Shown piece after piece: positions 1-6,085 of a stretch of 11,250 nt of DNA (positions are counted from its first letter, which is position 1; every line of letters starts with the position of its first letter). Below the pieces are notes generated by a model. The model was not told the origin of the DNA. It worked only from the letters and a program-made list of their open reading frames with translations, and did no database searches. This DNA comes from QQUD01 sp039029915. Lineage in GTDB: Bacteria > Chloroflexota > Anaerolineae > Promineifilales > Promineifilaceae. Location of the stretch: contig JBCCFD010000250.1 of assembly GCA_039029915.1 (NCBI GenBank), positions 1-11,250 on the forward strand, in the 5' to 3' direction. The translations under genes were made by a program, and so were the position numbers.

Positions 1-680
1 CCCGTCCGCATAAAGTGACCTGCCGCACTGTCCGCAATTAAATCAAACGAAATGCCTCGCTCTTTGAGTTCCCACGCCGTTAAACGTGCCCCCTGTAGTC
101 GAGGACGCGTCTCATCAACCAGCACATGGATATTTTTCTCCTGCTCATGTGCCGCAAAAATAACGCCAAGGGCTGTTCCCCAATCAACGGTTGCCAAAGC
201 CCCTGTGTTGCAATGATGCAAAATTGTGTCTCCATCAGAAACCAGTTCAGCCCCGTTAAACCCCATCCGCCGATTGAGTTTAACATCTTCATCCGCTAGC
301 TTTTGGGCTTCGACAAGCAGCGCCTGCCGAATCTCATCAACGCTATCTAGCTCTTCGTTAGTAGCCACGCGCAGTTGACGCGTGACCGCCCAGGCAAGAT
401 TAACGGCCGTTGGTCTTGCCGCATTCAAAATCTCCGCTGCTTTTTCCAAATCACGCAGGAGAGCGAGCCGATCGGTAGCCTGACTTTGATTCGCCGCTAG
501 CACCATGCCAAACCCAGCCGCCGCCCCGATGGCTGGCGCACCCCGTACCACCATATCCGTAATCGCTTTCGCCGTCGTTTCATACGTCTCAAACTCAGCA
601 ATATCAAACGCCCAAGGCAAATGACGCTGATCAATCATCTTCATTTTGGCTGAATCATAATCCCAGAATACGGTTCGCAT
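1..680 (-). CDS. mtnA: Methylthioribose-1-phosphate isomerase, N-terminal part (runs off the left edge)
   Basis: This enzyme isomerises 5-methylthioribose-1-phosphate to methylthioribulose-1-phosphate in the cytoplasmic methionine salvage pathway. It belongs to the eIF2B-alpha-like family. The 226 codons in the window show VVRGAPAIG (44-52), RPTAVNLAW (89-97), ILHHCNTGALATVDWGTALG (153-172) and VLVDETRPRLQGARLTAWEL (186-205). These are family hallmarks. Cys157 in HHCNTG matches the catalytic cysteine of the characterised enzymes. The catalytic aspartate lies further on and outside the window. Usual family length is about 340-350 residues, so roughly a third is missing at the window boundary; this is not a true truncation. 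The ATG at 678-680 has an AAAGGA-type ribosome site about 8 nt upstream. It is divergent from the SDR gene at 867. Identification is secure for the family; paralogous ribose-1,5-bisphosphate isomerases are the only realistic alternative. Confidence 0.93.
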   Translation of the reverse strand, partial: MRTVFWDYDSAKMKMIDQRHLPWAFDIAEFETYETTAKAITDMVVRGAPAIGAAAGFGMVLAANQSQATDRLALLRDLEKAAEILNAARPTAVNLAWAVTRQLRVATNEELDSVDEIRQALLVEAQKLADEDVKLNRRMGFNGAELVSDGDTILHHCNTGALATVDWGTALGVIFAAHEQEKNIHVLVDETRPRLQGARLTAWELKERGISFDLIADSAAGHFMRT

Positions 681-700
681 GGTATTTTCCTTTTTTCCAA

Positions 701-834
701 CTGTGAGCTGTGAGCAGCTTCTTTTGGTGAGTGAGGGGTCTATTTTAAGATTAATGGTTCAATTGTGTAAATCACAACACGCTCAAGATAAAACACAAAA
801 GCCTAGCCCACAACCAAGAGCTCACAGCTCGCAG
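701..834. repeat. Imperfect inverted repeat in the mtnA/SDR divergent spacer
   Basis: The 186-bp spacer between two divergent genes contains a GAGCTGTGAGC arm at 705-715 and its exact complement GCTCACAGCTC at 820-830. The match extends to 14 of 15 positions over 701-715 and 820-834. Further AGCT-rich words (CAGCTT, AGCTGATAGCTT) follow up to 851. The arms bracket most of the spacer, so the element probably represents a dispersed intergenic repeat rather than a single operator. I see no clear sigma70 promoter for either gene here. Confidence 0.5.
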
Positions 835-866
835 CCCAAAGCTGATAGCTTGCTTACGAGGAAAAC

Positions 867-1646
867 ATGACACATCCACATCAACTATTCGATTTCACAG
901 ATAAAGTATTGCTCGTCACCGGAGGAAGCGGCGGCATTGGGCGCGGTATTTGTGTGCGCTTTGCGGAAGCGGGCGCTTCGGTAGCATTTAGCTACAAGCA
1001 AAACCAAGCTGGGGCTAAGCAAACGGTGGAGATGATTGAGGGTTTGGGGAAAACAGCCGTTTACAGCCAAGCTGATGTCACCCAGCAAGATCAAGTTGTG
1101 CAGATGGTGGCGAAGGTGATGGGGGAATACGGCCGTATCGATATCCTCATCAACAACACTGGCACCTATCCACTTGACGCATTTACCACCATGTCACTTG
1201 AAGCGTGGCAAGCTGTGATGGACACCAATCTCACCAGCACCTTCCTATGCACTCAAGCCGTCGCCAACCAGATGATTCAACAGGGTCAGGGGGGTGCTAT
1301 CGTCAACATCGCTTCCATTGAGGGTACAAACCCCGCCCCCATGCACAGCCACTACAACGCCGCCAAAGCAGGCGTCATTATGCTCACCCGATCGACTGCC
1401 AACGAACTCGGCCAGTACAACATTCGCGTCAATACCGTCTCCCCCGGCCTTATTTGGCGGGAAGGTATCGAAGATGCCTGGCCTGAAGGCGTGGAACGGT
1501 GGCAAAACGCCGCCCCGCTGACTCGCCTCGGCAAACCCGACGACATCGCCAACGCCTGCCTCTTCCTCACCTCCCCCGCCGCCCGCTGGATCACCGGAAC
1601 CAACCTCACCGTAGACGGTGGCGTTATGACCAACCAAATTTTCTAA
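867..1646 (+). CDS. Short-chain dehydrogenase/reductase (SDR, FabG-like)
   Basis: This is a classical SDR of 259 residues with an NAD(P)-binding Rossmann fold, soluble and probably tetrameric. The cofactor loop is TGGSGGIG (18-25). The structural motif is NNTG (96-99) instead of the usual NNAG. The catalytic tetrad is complete: Asn121, Ser150, Tyr163 and Lys167 (in HYNAAKAG). The PG motif of the substrate loop is at 193-194 and the C-terminal TVDGG at 248-252. The ATG at 867 follows a GAGG ribosome site at the usual distance. The residue after beta-2 is not acidic, which leans to NADP(H), but the substrate cannot be read from the sequence. 3-Oxoacyl-ACP reductase-like, sugar or alcohol dehydrogenases are all possible. 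It stands alone: mtnA is divergent and a repeat island follows the stop. The 3' half is markedly richer in GC and C-ending codons than the rest of the window. Confidence 0.93.
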   Translation: MTHPHQLFDFTDKVLLVTGGSGGIGRGICVRFAEAGASVAFSYKQNQAGAKQTVEMIEGLGKTAVYSQADVTQQDQVVQMVAKVMGEYGRIDILINNTGTYPLDAFTTMSLEAWQAVMDTNLTSTFLCTQAVANQMIQQGQGGAIVNIASIEGTNPAPMHSHYNAAKAGVIMLTRSTANELGQYNIRVNTVSPGLIWREGIEDAWPEGVERWQNAAPLTRLGKPDDIANACLFLTSPAARWITGTNLTVDGGVMTNQIF

Positions 1647-1650
1647 TCAT

Positions 1651-1945
1651 ACGGGTGGAATATTCACCAAACATTCCACGTAGGGGTGGGATATTCGCCA
1701 AAACACACCTCCCCCAACCAATACATTGAATATCTCACCCCATCAATAACACTCCAGAATCCATTCACCAACCAAAACCACCGTAGGGGTGGGATATTCG
1801 TCATAAATCACCCAACCCAACCAACACCCAGAATATCTCGCCCACCAATGACACCCCACAATCCATTCACCAACCAAAACCACCGTAGGGGTGGGATATT
1901 CGCCAAAACACATCTCACCCAACCAACACCTAGAATATCTCACCC
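1651..1945. repeat. Tandem ~102-bp REP-like repeat array (three hairpin units plus a degenerate fourth)
   Basis: Three units start with CGTAGGGGTGGGATATTCG at about 1679, 1783 and 1885, giving a period of 102-104 bp. Each unit can fold: GGGTGGGATATTC (1684-1696, 1787-1799, 1889-1901) faces GAATATCTCACCC or a variant (1728-1740, 1831-1843, 1933-1945), 12 of 13 positions pairing in units 1 and 3, with a loop of about 31 nt. Units are joined by a conserved linker, (A)ATCCATTCACCAACCAAAAC. A decayed piece (ACGGGTGGAATATTCACC) begins at 1651, directly after the SDR stop. The same hairpin recurs upstream of the RAYT gene at 2600-2656. This fits REP/BIME elements maintained by a RAYT transposase. 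Read through, the array gives Pro/His-rich open frames that I regard as spurious. Confidence 0.8.
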
Positions 1946-1976
1946 TTCACCCACAATCGAACACATTTGCCAAAAT

Positions 1977-2030
1977 GGGCGAGATAAAGGTGTTTTTCGA
2001 TTAAGAGGTTAATTGATTTTTATCCCGCCC
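1977..2030. repeat. Second REP-like hairpin type, abutting the RAYT stop codon
   Basis: GGGCGAGATAAA at 1977-1988 pairs with TTTATCCCGCCC at 2019-2030, 11 of 12 positions. The right arm ends one base before the RAYT stop codon (2031-2033), so the hairpin sits at the 3' end of the transposase gene. The core GGG(T/C)G(A/G)GATA is shared with the tandem array. An identical arrangement lies next to the decayed RAYT copy at 2694-2747. It may serve both as a transposase recognition hairpin and as an RNA 3' end. Confidence 0.7.
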
Positions 2031-2573
2031 CTACCGGTGGTGGGTCATTTTGTGGGTTAATGCGTCTAGGTTTTCGCGGTCTTCAGACCAGCGATTGGGA
2101 TTTTCACGAATGTAATATTGAATGGCGAGGAACTCCTGCTCATTTCGAATGACCCGATCCCAATATCCTCGTTGCCACCTCTTTACACCTGGTGTGCCCC
2201 TCAGTCGATTAATTCGACGCGTCACAGTCGCCTTATAAGTACCAACCAGCCGCCCAACCGTGCCCGATGCTACATTTTCAAATTGACGATTATTTTCCAA
2301 GGGTTGGGTCGTTTGATGATCAACAATCAAAATTCCGTGCATATGATTCGGCATAATCACAAATTCATCTAGAGACACATGTTCACTTTTCGGATGGTTA
2401 GGCAATGCTTGCCACACATCTGAAGCAATACGACTTAATTGTGGGTCATCAAATAAAAGCACCTGTTGATGTGTACAAATAGTGATGAAATACGCCCCAG
2501 CCTCCCCATAATCCCAATGTTTCCACCGGATCGACTGTCGCCGATGTTTAAAAGAATCAATTTTTCGCGACAT
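2031..2573 (-). CDS. REP-associated tyrosine transposase (RAYT, TnpA_REP / Y1_Tnp family)
   Basis: This 180-residue protein has the size and motifs of the single-domain Y1 nucleases related to the IS200/IS605 transposases. The HUH metal-binding motif is PNHMHG (75-80), with His77 and His79. The catalytic tyrosine is most likely Tyr154 in QYYIRENP (152-159), Tyr153 being the alternative. The N-terminal WDYGEAGAYFITICT (20-34) and the internal WQRGYWDRVIRNE (133-145) are typical of RAYTs. Known family members bind and cut REP hairpins as single-stranded DNA. REP-like hairpins here flank the gene on both sides, and a decayed paralogue lies just upstream. The ATG at 2571-2573 has only a G-rich stretch before it and no convincing ribosome site, consistent with weak expression. 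All active-site residues are intact, so it is probably functional. Confidence 0.9.
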   Translation of the reverse strand: MSRKIDSFKHRRQSIRWKHWDYGEAGAYFITICTHQQVLLFDDPQLSRIASDVWQALPNHPKSEHVSLDEFVIMPNHMHGILIVDHQTTQPLENNRQFENVASGTVGRLVGTYKATVTRRINRLRGTPGVKRWQRGYWDRVIRNEQEFLAIQYYIRENPNRWSEDRENLDALTHKMTHHR

Positions 2574-2593
2574 CCCCCAATCTTATCACACAA

Positions 2594-2747
2594 CCGTAGG
2601 GGTGGGATATTCGCCATAAATCATCCCACCTAACCAACACCCCGAATATCTCACCCACCCTCATACCCACAATCCAAACCATTTGCCAATCAGGGGCGAG
2701 ATAAAGGTGTTCTTGGATTGATTGATATTTGGGGTTTTATCCCGCCC
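2594..2747. repeat. Further copy of both REP-like hairpins between the two RAYT copies
   Basis: GGGTGGGATATTC at 2600-2612 pairs with GAATATCTCACCC at 2644-2656, repeating the tandem-array hairpin. GGGCGAGATAAA at 2694-2705 pairs with TTTATCCCGCCC at 2736-2747, repeating the hairpin found at 1977-2030. The segment matches 1884-2030 nearly end to end, with small indels, and continues into the decayed RAYT copy. The pair of hairpins plus the RAYT gene has therefore been duplicated as one unit, offset by about 711-717 bp. Confidence 0.75.
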
Positions 2748-3095
2748 CTACCGATGGTGGGTCATTTTTTGAGTTAATGCGTCAAGGTTTTCACGGTCTT
2801 CAGCCCGGTGATTGTGATTCTCTCGAATGTTTGTGAAAAGCTCTGACTCATTTCGAATTACTCGATCCCAGTATCCTTGCTACCATACCTTCGCTTCTTA
2901 CGCGCCGCACAATCGATTGATTCGATGGGTCACATTCGCTTTATAGATGCCAAGCCGCCTCACCTAATACCACAGTTTGAAATTTGCGATTATTTTCTAT
3001 GGGCTAATGCGGTTGACGGTTAATGATCAAAATACCTTGCATATGATTCGACATCATCACAAACCTATTTAGAATCAAATGCTCAAATTTTATCA
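2748..3095 (-). pseudogene. Decayed RAYT transposase copy (lost HUH histidine and catalytic tyrosine)
   Basis: The minus strand aligns with the last ~120 codons of the RAYT gene at 2031-2573. The C-terminus is nearly identical (NLDALTQKMTHHR followed by TAG at 2748-2750). An in-frame TAG lies at 2880-2882, in place of the Gln of WQRGYWD. A 9-nt deletion removes the AIQYY segment, so the catalytic tyrosine is gone. The HUH motif reads SNHMQG at about 3034-3051 where the intact copy has PNHMHG, so the second histidine is also lost. The HUH block is in a different frame from the C-terminus, so at least one frameshift separates them. Nothing like the first ~60 codons is found; similarity fades near 3095. 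This is a dead paralogue, not an assembly artefact of the intact gene, because substitutions are spread throughout. Confidence 0.85.
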
Positions 3096-3170
3096 TGTGA
3101 CATGATGAGATAAGATAAAAGGGAGTGACATAGTCAGGAAACGGCCGTTTAGATGTCACAAAAATATAAT
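3092..3170. promoter_or_regulatory. Nested palindromes and -10 box upstream of the DoxX gene
   Basis: A short palindrome, ATCATG-TGA-CATGAT, lies at 3092-3106. GTGACAT (3125-3131) faces ATGTCAC (3153-3159), and between them is a perfect 12-bp palindrome, AAACGGCCGTTT (3139-3150). Six bases further is a consensus TATAAT (3165-3170) on the plus strand without a recognisable -35 box. An activator-dependent promoter would look like this, which would put the DoxX start about 135 nt downstream of transcription initiation. The regulatory reading is inference. No gene is visible in 3096-3310. Confidence 0.45.
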
Positions 3171-3310
3171 GATTCGCTCCTGAAATTTAATGACAAATGT
3201 TAGCAGTAATCCGTCCTCAACAAGTTTAAAGTAGAAGCACGAAATAAGAACAGCAGTAGTTTTTAATCAATTGGCTGAAACCAAGTTTACTTTCAGCAAG
3301 GAGGACAGTG

Positions 3311-3859
3311 ATGACCGCTTATAAGCTTGATAATAATGTGCTGGGGAAAAAGATCCGTACGGAATACAACGCAACCACAATAGGCTACGCGATTGTGGCA
3401 TTAAGGGTTTTGATGGGGTGGGTGCTATTCCAAGGTGGCATCGTTAAGGTGCTTGACCCAGAATGGACTGCAGCTGGTTTTTTGCAGTTTGCGATTCCCG
3501 AAGGAAACCCATTTACAACTCAGTTTGCAGCAATGGCTGGGAATCCTGCTATCGACTTTTTAGTTGCTTGGGGTTTAACATTGACAGGTCTTGGACTGAT
3601 TCTTGGGGCATTAGTACGATGGAACGCCTTCTGGGCAGCAATGATGATGATGATGTTTTGGGCCGCCAGCCTTCACGGGGGTTTAGCCGCAGGGTTCCCT
3701 CTGGAGCATGGTTACTTCGTTGACGACCATCTTATTTACGCGGTTTTGCTCTTCGGATTAGGTGCTTTTGGTGCCGGACGCCTCTACGGGTTTGACGCTA
3801 TCCTAGAAGCCACGCCGTTCGTTCATCGGAATAAATGGTTAAAAGCCATTTTAGGATAA
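3311..3859 (+). CDS. DoxX-family (DoxD/TQO small-subunit-like) integral membrane protein
   Basis: This 182-residue protein has four hydrophobic segments at about 24-45, 81-102, 104-121 and 140-158, giving a compact four-helix membrane protein. Family marks include RVLMGWVLFQGGIVKVLDP (32-50), FAIPEGNPF (60-68) and HGYFVDDHLIYA (133-144). The DoxX/DoxD superfamily includes the small subunit of thiosulfate:quinone oxidoreductase and many redox-linked proteins of unknown activity, so a membrane redox role is reasonable but unproven. I chose the ATG at 3311 because AGGAGG (3299-3304) then sits 6 nt upstream; the in-frame GTG at 3308 would leave only 3 nt. Codons 3641-3655 are five consecutive ATGs (Met run in helix 3). 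It converges with the kinase operon and shares a terminator hairpin with it. Confidence 0.87.
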   Translation: MTAYKLDNNVLGKKIRTEYNATTIGYAIVALRVLMGWVLFQGGIVKVLDPEWTAAGFLQFAIPEGNPFTTQFAAMAGNPAIDFLVAWGLTLTGLGLILGALVRWNAFWAAMMMMMFWAASLHGGLAAGFPLEHGYFVDDHLIYAVLLFGLGAFGAGRLYGFDAILEATPFVHRNKWLKAILG

Positions 3860-3863
3860 AACA

Positions 3864-3891
3864 TGCCCAGCCCTACGCGGAAGGCTGGGCA
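3864..3891. terminator. Bidirectional hairpin terminator between DoxX gene and kinase operon
   Basis: TGCCCAGCC (3864-3872) pairs perfectly with GGCTGGGCA (3883-3891) around a 10-nt loop. Downstream on the plus strand is ACTTTATTTTG; on the minus strand the hairpin is followed by TGTTTTATCC. It lies 4 bp after the DoxX stop and 3 bp before the kinase stop codon, so it can serve both convergent transcripts. Confidence 0.8.
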
Positions 3892-3894
3892 ACT

Positions 3895-5046
3895 TTATTT
3901 TGAACTTGGCAGGGAAATGCTAATCTTTGTGCCAAAGCCAGGTTCGGAAGATAGTTGAAATCGACCCCCTTGTTCTTGGGCACGAGTCTCCATATTTGAG
4001 AGACCGTGTCCAAGTTTTTGACTCTTTTGCTTTGTATCAAATCCTCTACCGTTATCTTCAATAATTAAATTCACCCACTCAATTTCTAGAAGCAGTTTAA
4101 CATTGACCTGCGTTGCCTGAGCATGTCGGGCGATATTAGCCAATGCTTCTTGGGTTGAAAGAAAGAGCGTTTGGCCAGCTGCTTTGGATAGAAGTTGATT
4201 CACCTCAAGCTGCTCATCAATGCTTGTTTCAACAGGAATCATTGTATTGGCTTGAAATTCACGTACGAGTTGGGCGATCCCTTCCTTTAAATTCCCTCTG
4301 AATCTTCGCGGGCGAAGATCCATAATAAAATTGCGGATATCTTGAATCGAGCGATTGAGTTGAGAAACGGCCGTTTCTAGCAATCCACCGGTCTCCTGCA
4401 ACTCTTCTGGCAAACTCAATCGAGCAGACTCTAACGTTAATCCCACCGCATAAATCGACTGAATAACCCCATCATGCAAATCCATTCCGATTCGATTTCG
4501 CTCTTCAAGCACGGCGAGTCGCTCAACTTCAGCATAGAGGCGAGCATTTTGAATCGCAATAGCGGCATGGGCAGCCAACATTTGCACCATCGCCTCATCT
4601 TCAGCGGAAAACTCATCAGCATTCATCTTATTGGTAAGGTAAAGATTCCCATAAACCGTGTCTCCGGCCACAATAGGGACACCAAGAAAACTCTCCATTT
4701 GCGGATGGTATGGTGGAAAACCGACTGATTTGGGATGCTCTGCGATGTGACGCAGTCGAAACGGCCGTTTTTCTCGAATGATTGCCCCCAGCACACCCTT
4801 CCCCTGAGGCAACTGCCCCATTTTTTTAGCAACGGCTGCTTCAACGCCCGAATAAATAAAAGCCTCGAGCTGATATTCGACATTCGGAATACCTAACGCA
4901 GCGTATTCTGCTGACACCAATTCGCGGGTCACATCAACAATTTGCTGCAGTGTTTTTTCAAGCGATAAATCACCAGTAATGGCTAAGGCGGCTTCATTCA
5001 AGGCGTGGAGTGCCTGGTAGTTTAACCGAGCAGAATCCAAATGCAT
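3895..5046 (-). CDS. GAF-domain sensor histidine kinase, DosS/DosT (DevS)-like
   Basis: This is a soluble kinase of 383 residues with no membrane segment. One GAF domain spans about 28-170. A HisKA_3 dimerisation domain follows at about 178-245, with phospho-acceptor His191 in MDLHDGVIQ. The HATPase_c domain covers about 290-382, with N box QEALANIARHA (299-309), DNGRGFD (331-337) and GHGLSNM (346-352). The GAF domain closely resembles the heme GAF of mycobacterial DosS/DosT: HPKSVGFPPYHPQM (104-117) and YGNLYLTNK (132-140). By recalled alignment His114 matches the heme-ligating His149 of DosS, Tyr136 matches its distal Tyr171, and Gly52 stands where DosS has Glu87 and DosT has Gly. A heme-based O2/NO/CO or redox sensor is therefore likely, though not every such GAF binds heme. 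The ATG follows the regulator's TAG with no gap, and GAAGGA lies 10 nt upstream, so translation is probably coupled. Only one GAF is present, where DosS has two. Confidence 0.92.
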   Translation of the reverse strand: MHLDSARLNYQALHALNEAALAITGDLSLEKTLQQIVDVTRELVSAEYAALGIPNVEYQLEAFIYSGVEAAVAKKMGQLPQGKGVLGAIIREKRPFRLRHIAEHPKSVGFPPYHPQMESFLGVPIVAGDTVYGNLYLTNKMNADEFSAEDEAMVQMLAAHAAIAIQNARLYAEVERLAVLEERNRIGMDLHDGVIQSIYAVGLTLESARLSLPEELQETGGLLETAVSQLNRSIQDIRNFIMDLRPRRFRGNLKEGIAQLVREFQANTMIPVETSIDEQLEVNQLLSKAAGQTLFLSTQEALANIARHAQATQVNVKLLLEIEWVNLIIEDNGRGFDTKQKSQKLGHGLSNMETRAQEQGGRFQLSSEPGFGTKISISLPSSK

Positions 5047-5700
5047 CTACAAATTGTCCTTCAAATGATGCTGAATGGCGTAAGCGGCGGCCTCTGCTCG
5101 ATTCGCAACATTTAATTTTGAAAAGATATGGCTCACATAATTTCGCACGGTGCCTTCGCTTAAGTAAAGTTGTTCGGCAATCTCTTTATTTGTTTCACCT
5201 TCAGATAAATGTAAAAGAACCTGTTTCTCTTTGTCTGAAAGTTCGACAAACCGATCGGCCTCAGTCCTTTCAACTGAGCGACGCACCTCTTCAAATACCC
5301 GCTGTGTCAATGAGGGGTCTAGGACACCACCCCCTTCAACGGCCGATTTAATTGCCCGCAACAGTTCGCGGCTATCAGCTTGCTTAAGTACGTAACCAAT
5401 CGCACCGGCCTGAATCGCAGAGAAAAGCAGTTCATCCTCTGCGTAAGAGGTTAACATAATAATCTTGATATCGGACTGCTTCGCTTTGATTTGACGGCAC
5501 GCTTCGATCCCACTGCCATCCGCCAAACGAATATCCATCAAAATAATTTCTGGTTTAGAAACGGCCGCTTCTTTAACCGCACTCATCTCGTCTGATGCTT
5601 CAGCAACAACCGTATACTCATCGTGTCGTTCCAGTAAGGCCCGCATTCCCATACGAACAACCTCATGATCATCAACCAACATAATTCTAATCTGTGCCAT
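5047..5700 (-). CDS. NarL/FixJ-family response regulator, DosR (DevR)-like
   Basis: This 217-residue regulator receives phosphate from the kinase encoded immediately downstream. The receiver domain (about 3-120) has the acidic pair Asp10-Asp11, phospho-acceptor Asp56 (in LMDIR), Thr84 and Lys106. The LuxR-type helix-turn-helix (about 152-217) contains LSEGETNKEIAEQLYLSEG (164-182), followed by TVRNYVS. The linker and recognition helix (TVRNYVSHIFSKL) resemble DosR, whose DNA contacts include a Lys and an Asn in the matching KNYVS. I chose the ATG at 5698-5700 because GAGGG (5709-5713) lies 8 nt upstream and the protein then begins like other family members (MAQIRIMLVDDHEVV). A TTG at 5713-5715 would add five residues but overlaps that ribosome site. 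It is the first gene of a two-gene operon. Operator-like inverted repeats lie upstream, so autoregulation is plausible. Confidence 0.93.
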   Translation of the reverse strand: MAQIRIMLVDDHEVVRMGMRALLERHDEYTVVAEASDEMSAVKEAAVSKPEIILMDIRLADGSGIEACRQIKAKQSDIKIIMLTSYAEDELLFSAIQAGAIGYVLKQADSRELLRAIKSAVEGGGVLDPSLTQRVFEEVRRSVERTEADRFVELSDKEKQVLLHLSEGETNKEIAEQLYLSEGTVRNYVSHIFSKLNVANRAEAAAYAIQHHLKDNL

Positions 5701-5723
5701 ATCTATTTCCCTCAAGAATCATG

Positions 5724-5820
5724 GTTGAGTAAAGAACCTTTTTACTTCAACATCATTTTAAGATTTGATTAATGTAATTGTTGTGATGTTGCAACAACTG
5801 ATGCATTGATACAACAATTA
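5724..5820 (-). promoter_or_regulatory. Inverted repeats upstream of the response-regulator/kinase operon
   Basis: Two separate elements are seen. GTTGAGTAAA (5724-5733) faces TTTACTTCAAC (5741-5751) with a single bulged base; it probably lies in the untranslated leader or overlaps the promoter. TAATTGTTGT (5775-5784) faces its perfect complement ACAACAATTA (5811-5820), with a perfect GTTGCAAC palindrome (5788-5795) between the arms. LuxR-type regulators bind as dimers to such palindromes, so autoregulation is a reasonable inference. I found no convincing -35/-10 pair for the minus strand. Confidence 0.5.
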
Positions 5821-5821
5821 C

Positions 5822-5850
5822 TTGACAAATGCCGAAAAGATCATTAATAT
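5822..5850 (+). promoter_or_regulatory. Possible plus-strand promoter in the AT-rich spacer
   Basis: A consensus TTGACA (5822-5827) is followed after 17 nt by TAATAT (5845-5850); a better TATAAT at 5848-5853 would need a 20-nt spacer. It points toward 6369. The only open frame just downstream, 27 codons at 5922-6005, is Ile-rich and made of the repeated motif, so I do not call it. The promoter may produce a long leader or a non-coding transcript. Confidence 0.35.
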
Positions 5851-5946
5851 AATCATAAATATATACAGATCGTTTAAAATATTGTCTCTAAACGTCTCAG
5901 TAATCAACCATTTTTTGAAATATGAGGCAAACAAACGGTAAAAAAC

Positions 5947-5991
5947 CCGTTATTATAAGATTCATTATTATAATCAGATTTATAATAACGG
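5947..5991. repeat. Cluster of three TTATTATAA motifs at 15-bp spacing, framed by a 12-bp inverted repeat
   Basis: CCGTTATTATAA (5947-5958) and TTATAATAACGG (5980-5991) are exact complements. The 9-mer TTATTATAA or its complement starts at 5950, 5965 and 5980, an exact 15-bp step. Two more copies lie in the promoter at 6091 and 6143. Repeated, phased and oriented copies of one word in a non-coding region suggest protein-binding sites. An iteron-like or DNA-unwinding role is a weaker alternative. Confidence 0.55.
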
Positions 5992-6085
5992 ACATTCAAC
6001 AATGAAACGATCTTCCCCAACTAACCAGCCCATAAAAAAATTTACATAAAACCACAATCGCATAACCAGAAAGCTTATTTATAAT

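Noticed and set aside
679..870. 63-codon plus-strand frame in the mtnA/SDR spacer
   Set aside because: It overlaps both gene starts, is built from the AGCT-rich repeat, and has no ribosome site.
1245..1637. 130-codon minus-strand frame inside the SDR gene
   Set aside because: It is a shadow of a GC-rich coding region; the sense strand encodes a complete SDR with all catalytic residues.
1651..1945. Regular repeats that might be read as a CRISPR array
   Set aside because: The period is about 102 bp with the whole unit conserved, including the supposed spacers; there are only three units and no cas genes. REP-type hairpins fit better.
1686..2012. Open frame of 108 codons on the plus strand, and a 66-codon one on the minus strand, across the tandem repeat
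   Set aside because: Both are simply translations of the 102-bp repeat (Pro/His/Asn- or Trp/Gly/Tyr-rich), with no ribosome site.
3641..3655. Five consecutive ATG codons as a possible internal start or error
   Set aside because: They lie in a hydrophobic helix of a complete, well-matching protein; a short in-frame triplet repeat is enough to explain them.
5922..6005. 27-codon frame in the AT-rich spacer
   Set aside because: Its Ile-rich product arises from the TTATTATAA motif array; no ribosome site at a proper distance.
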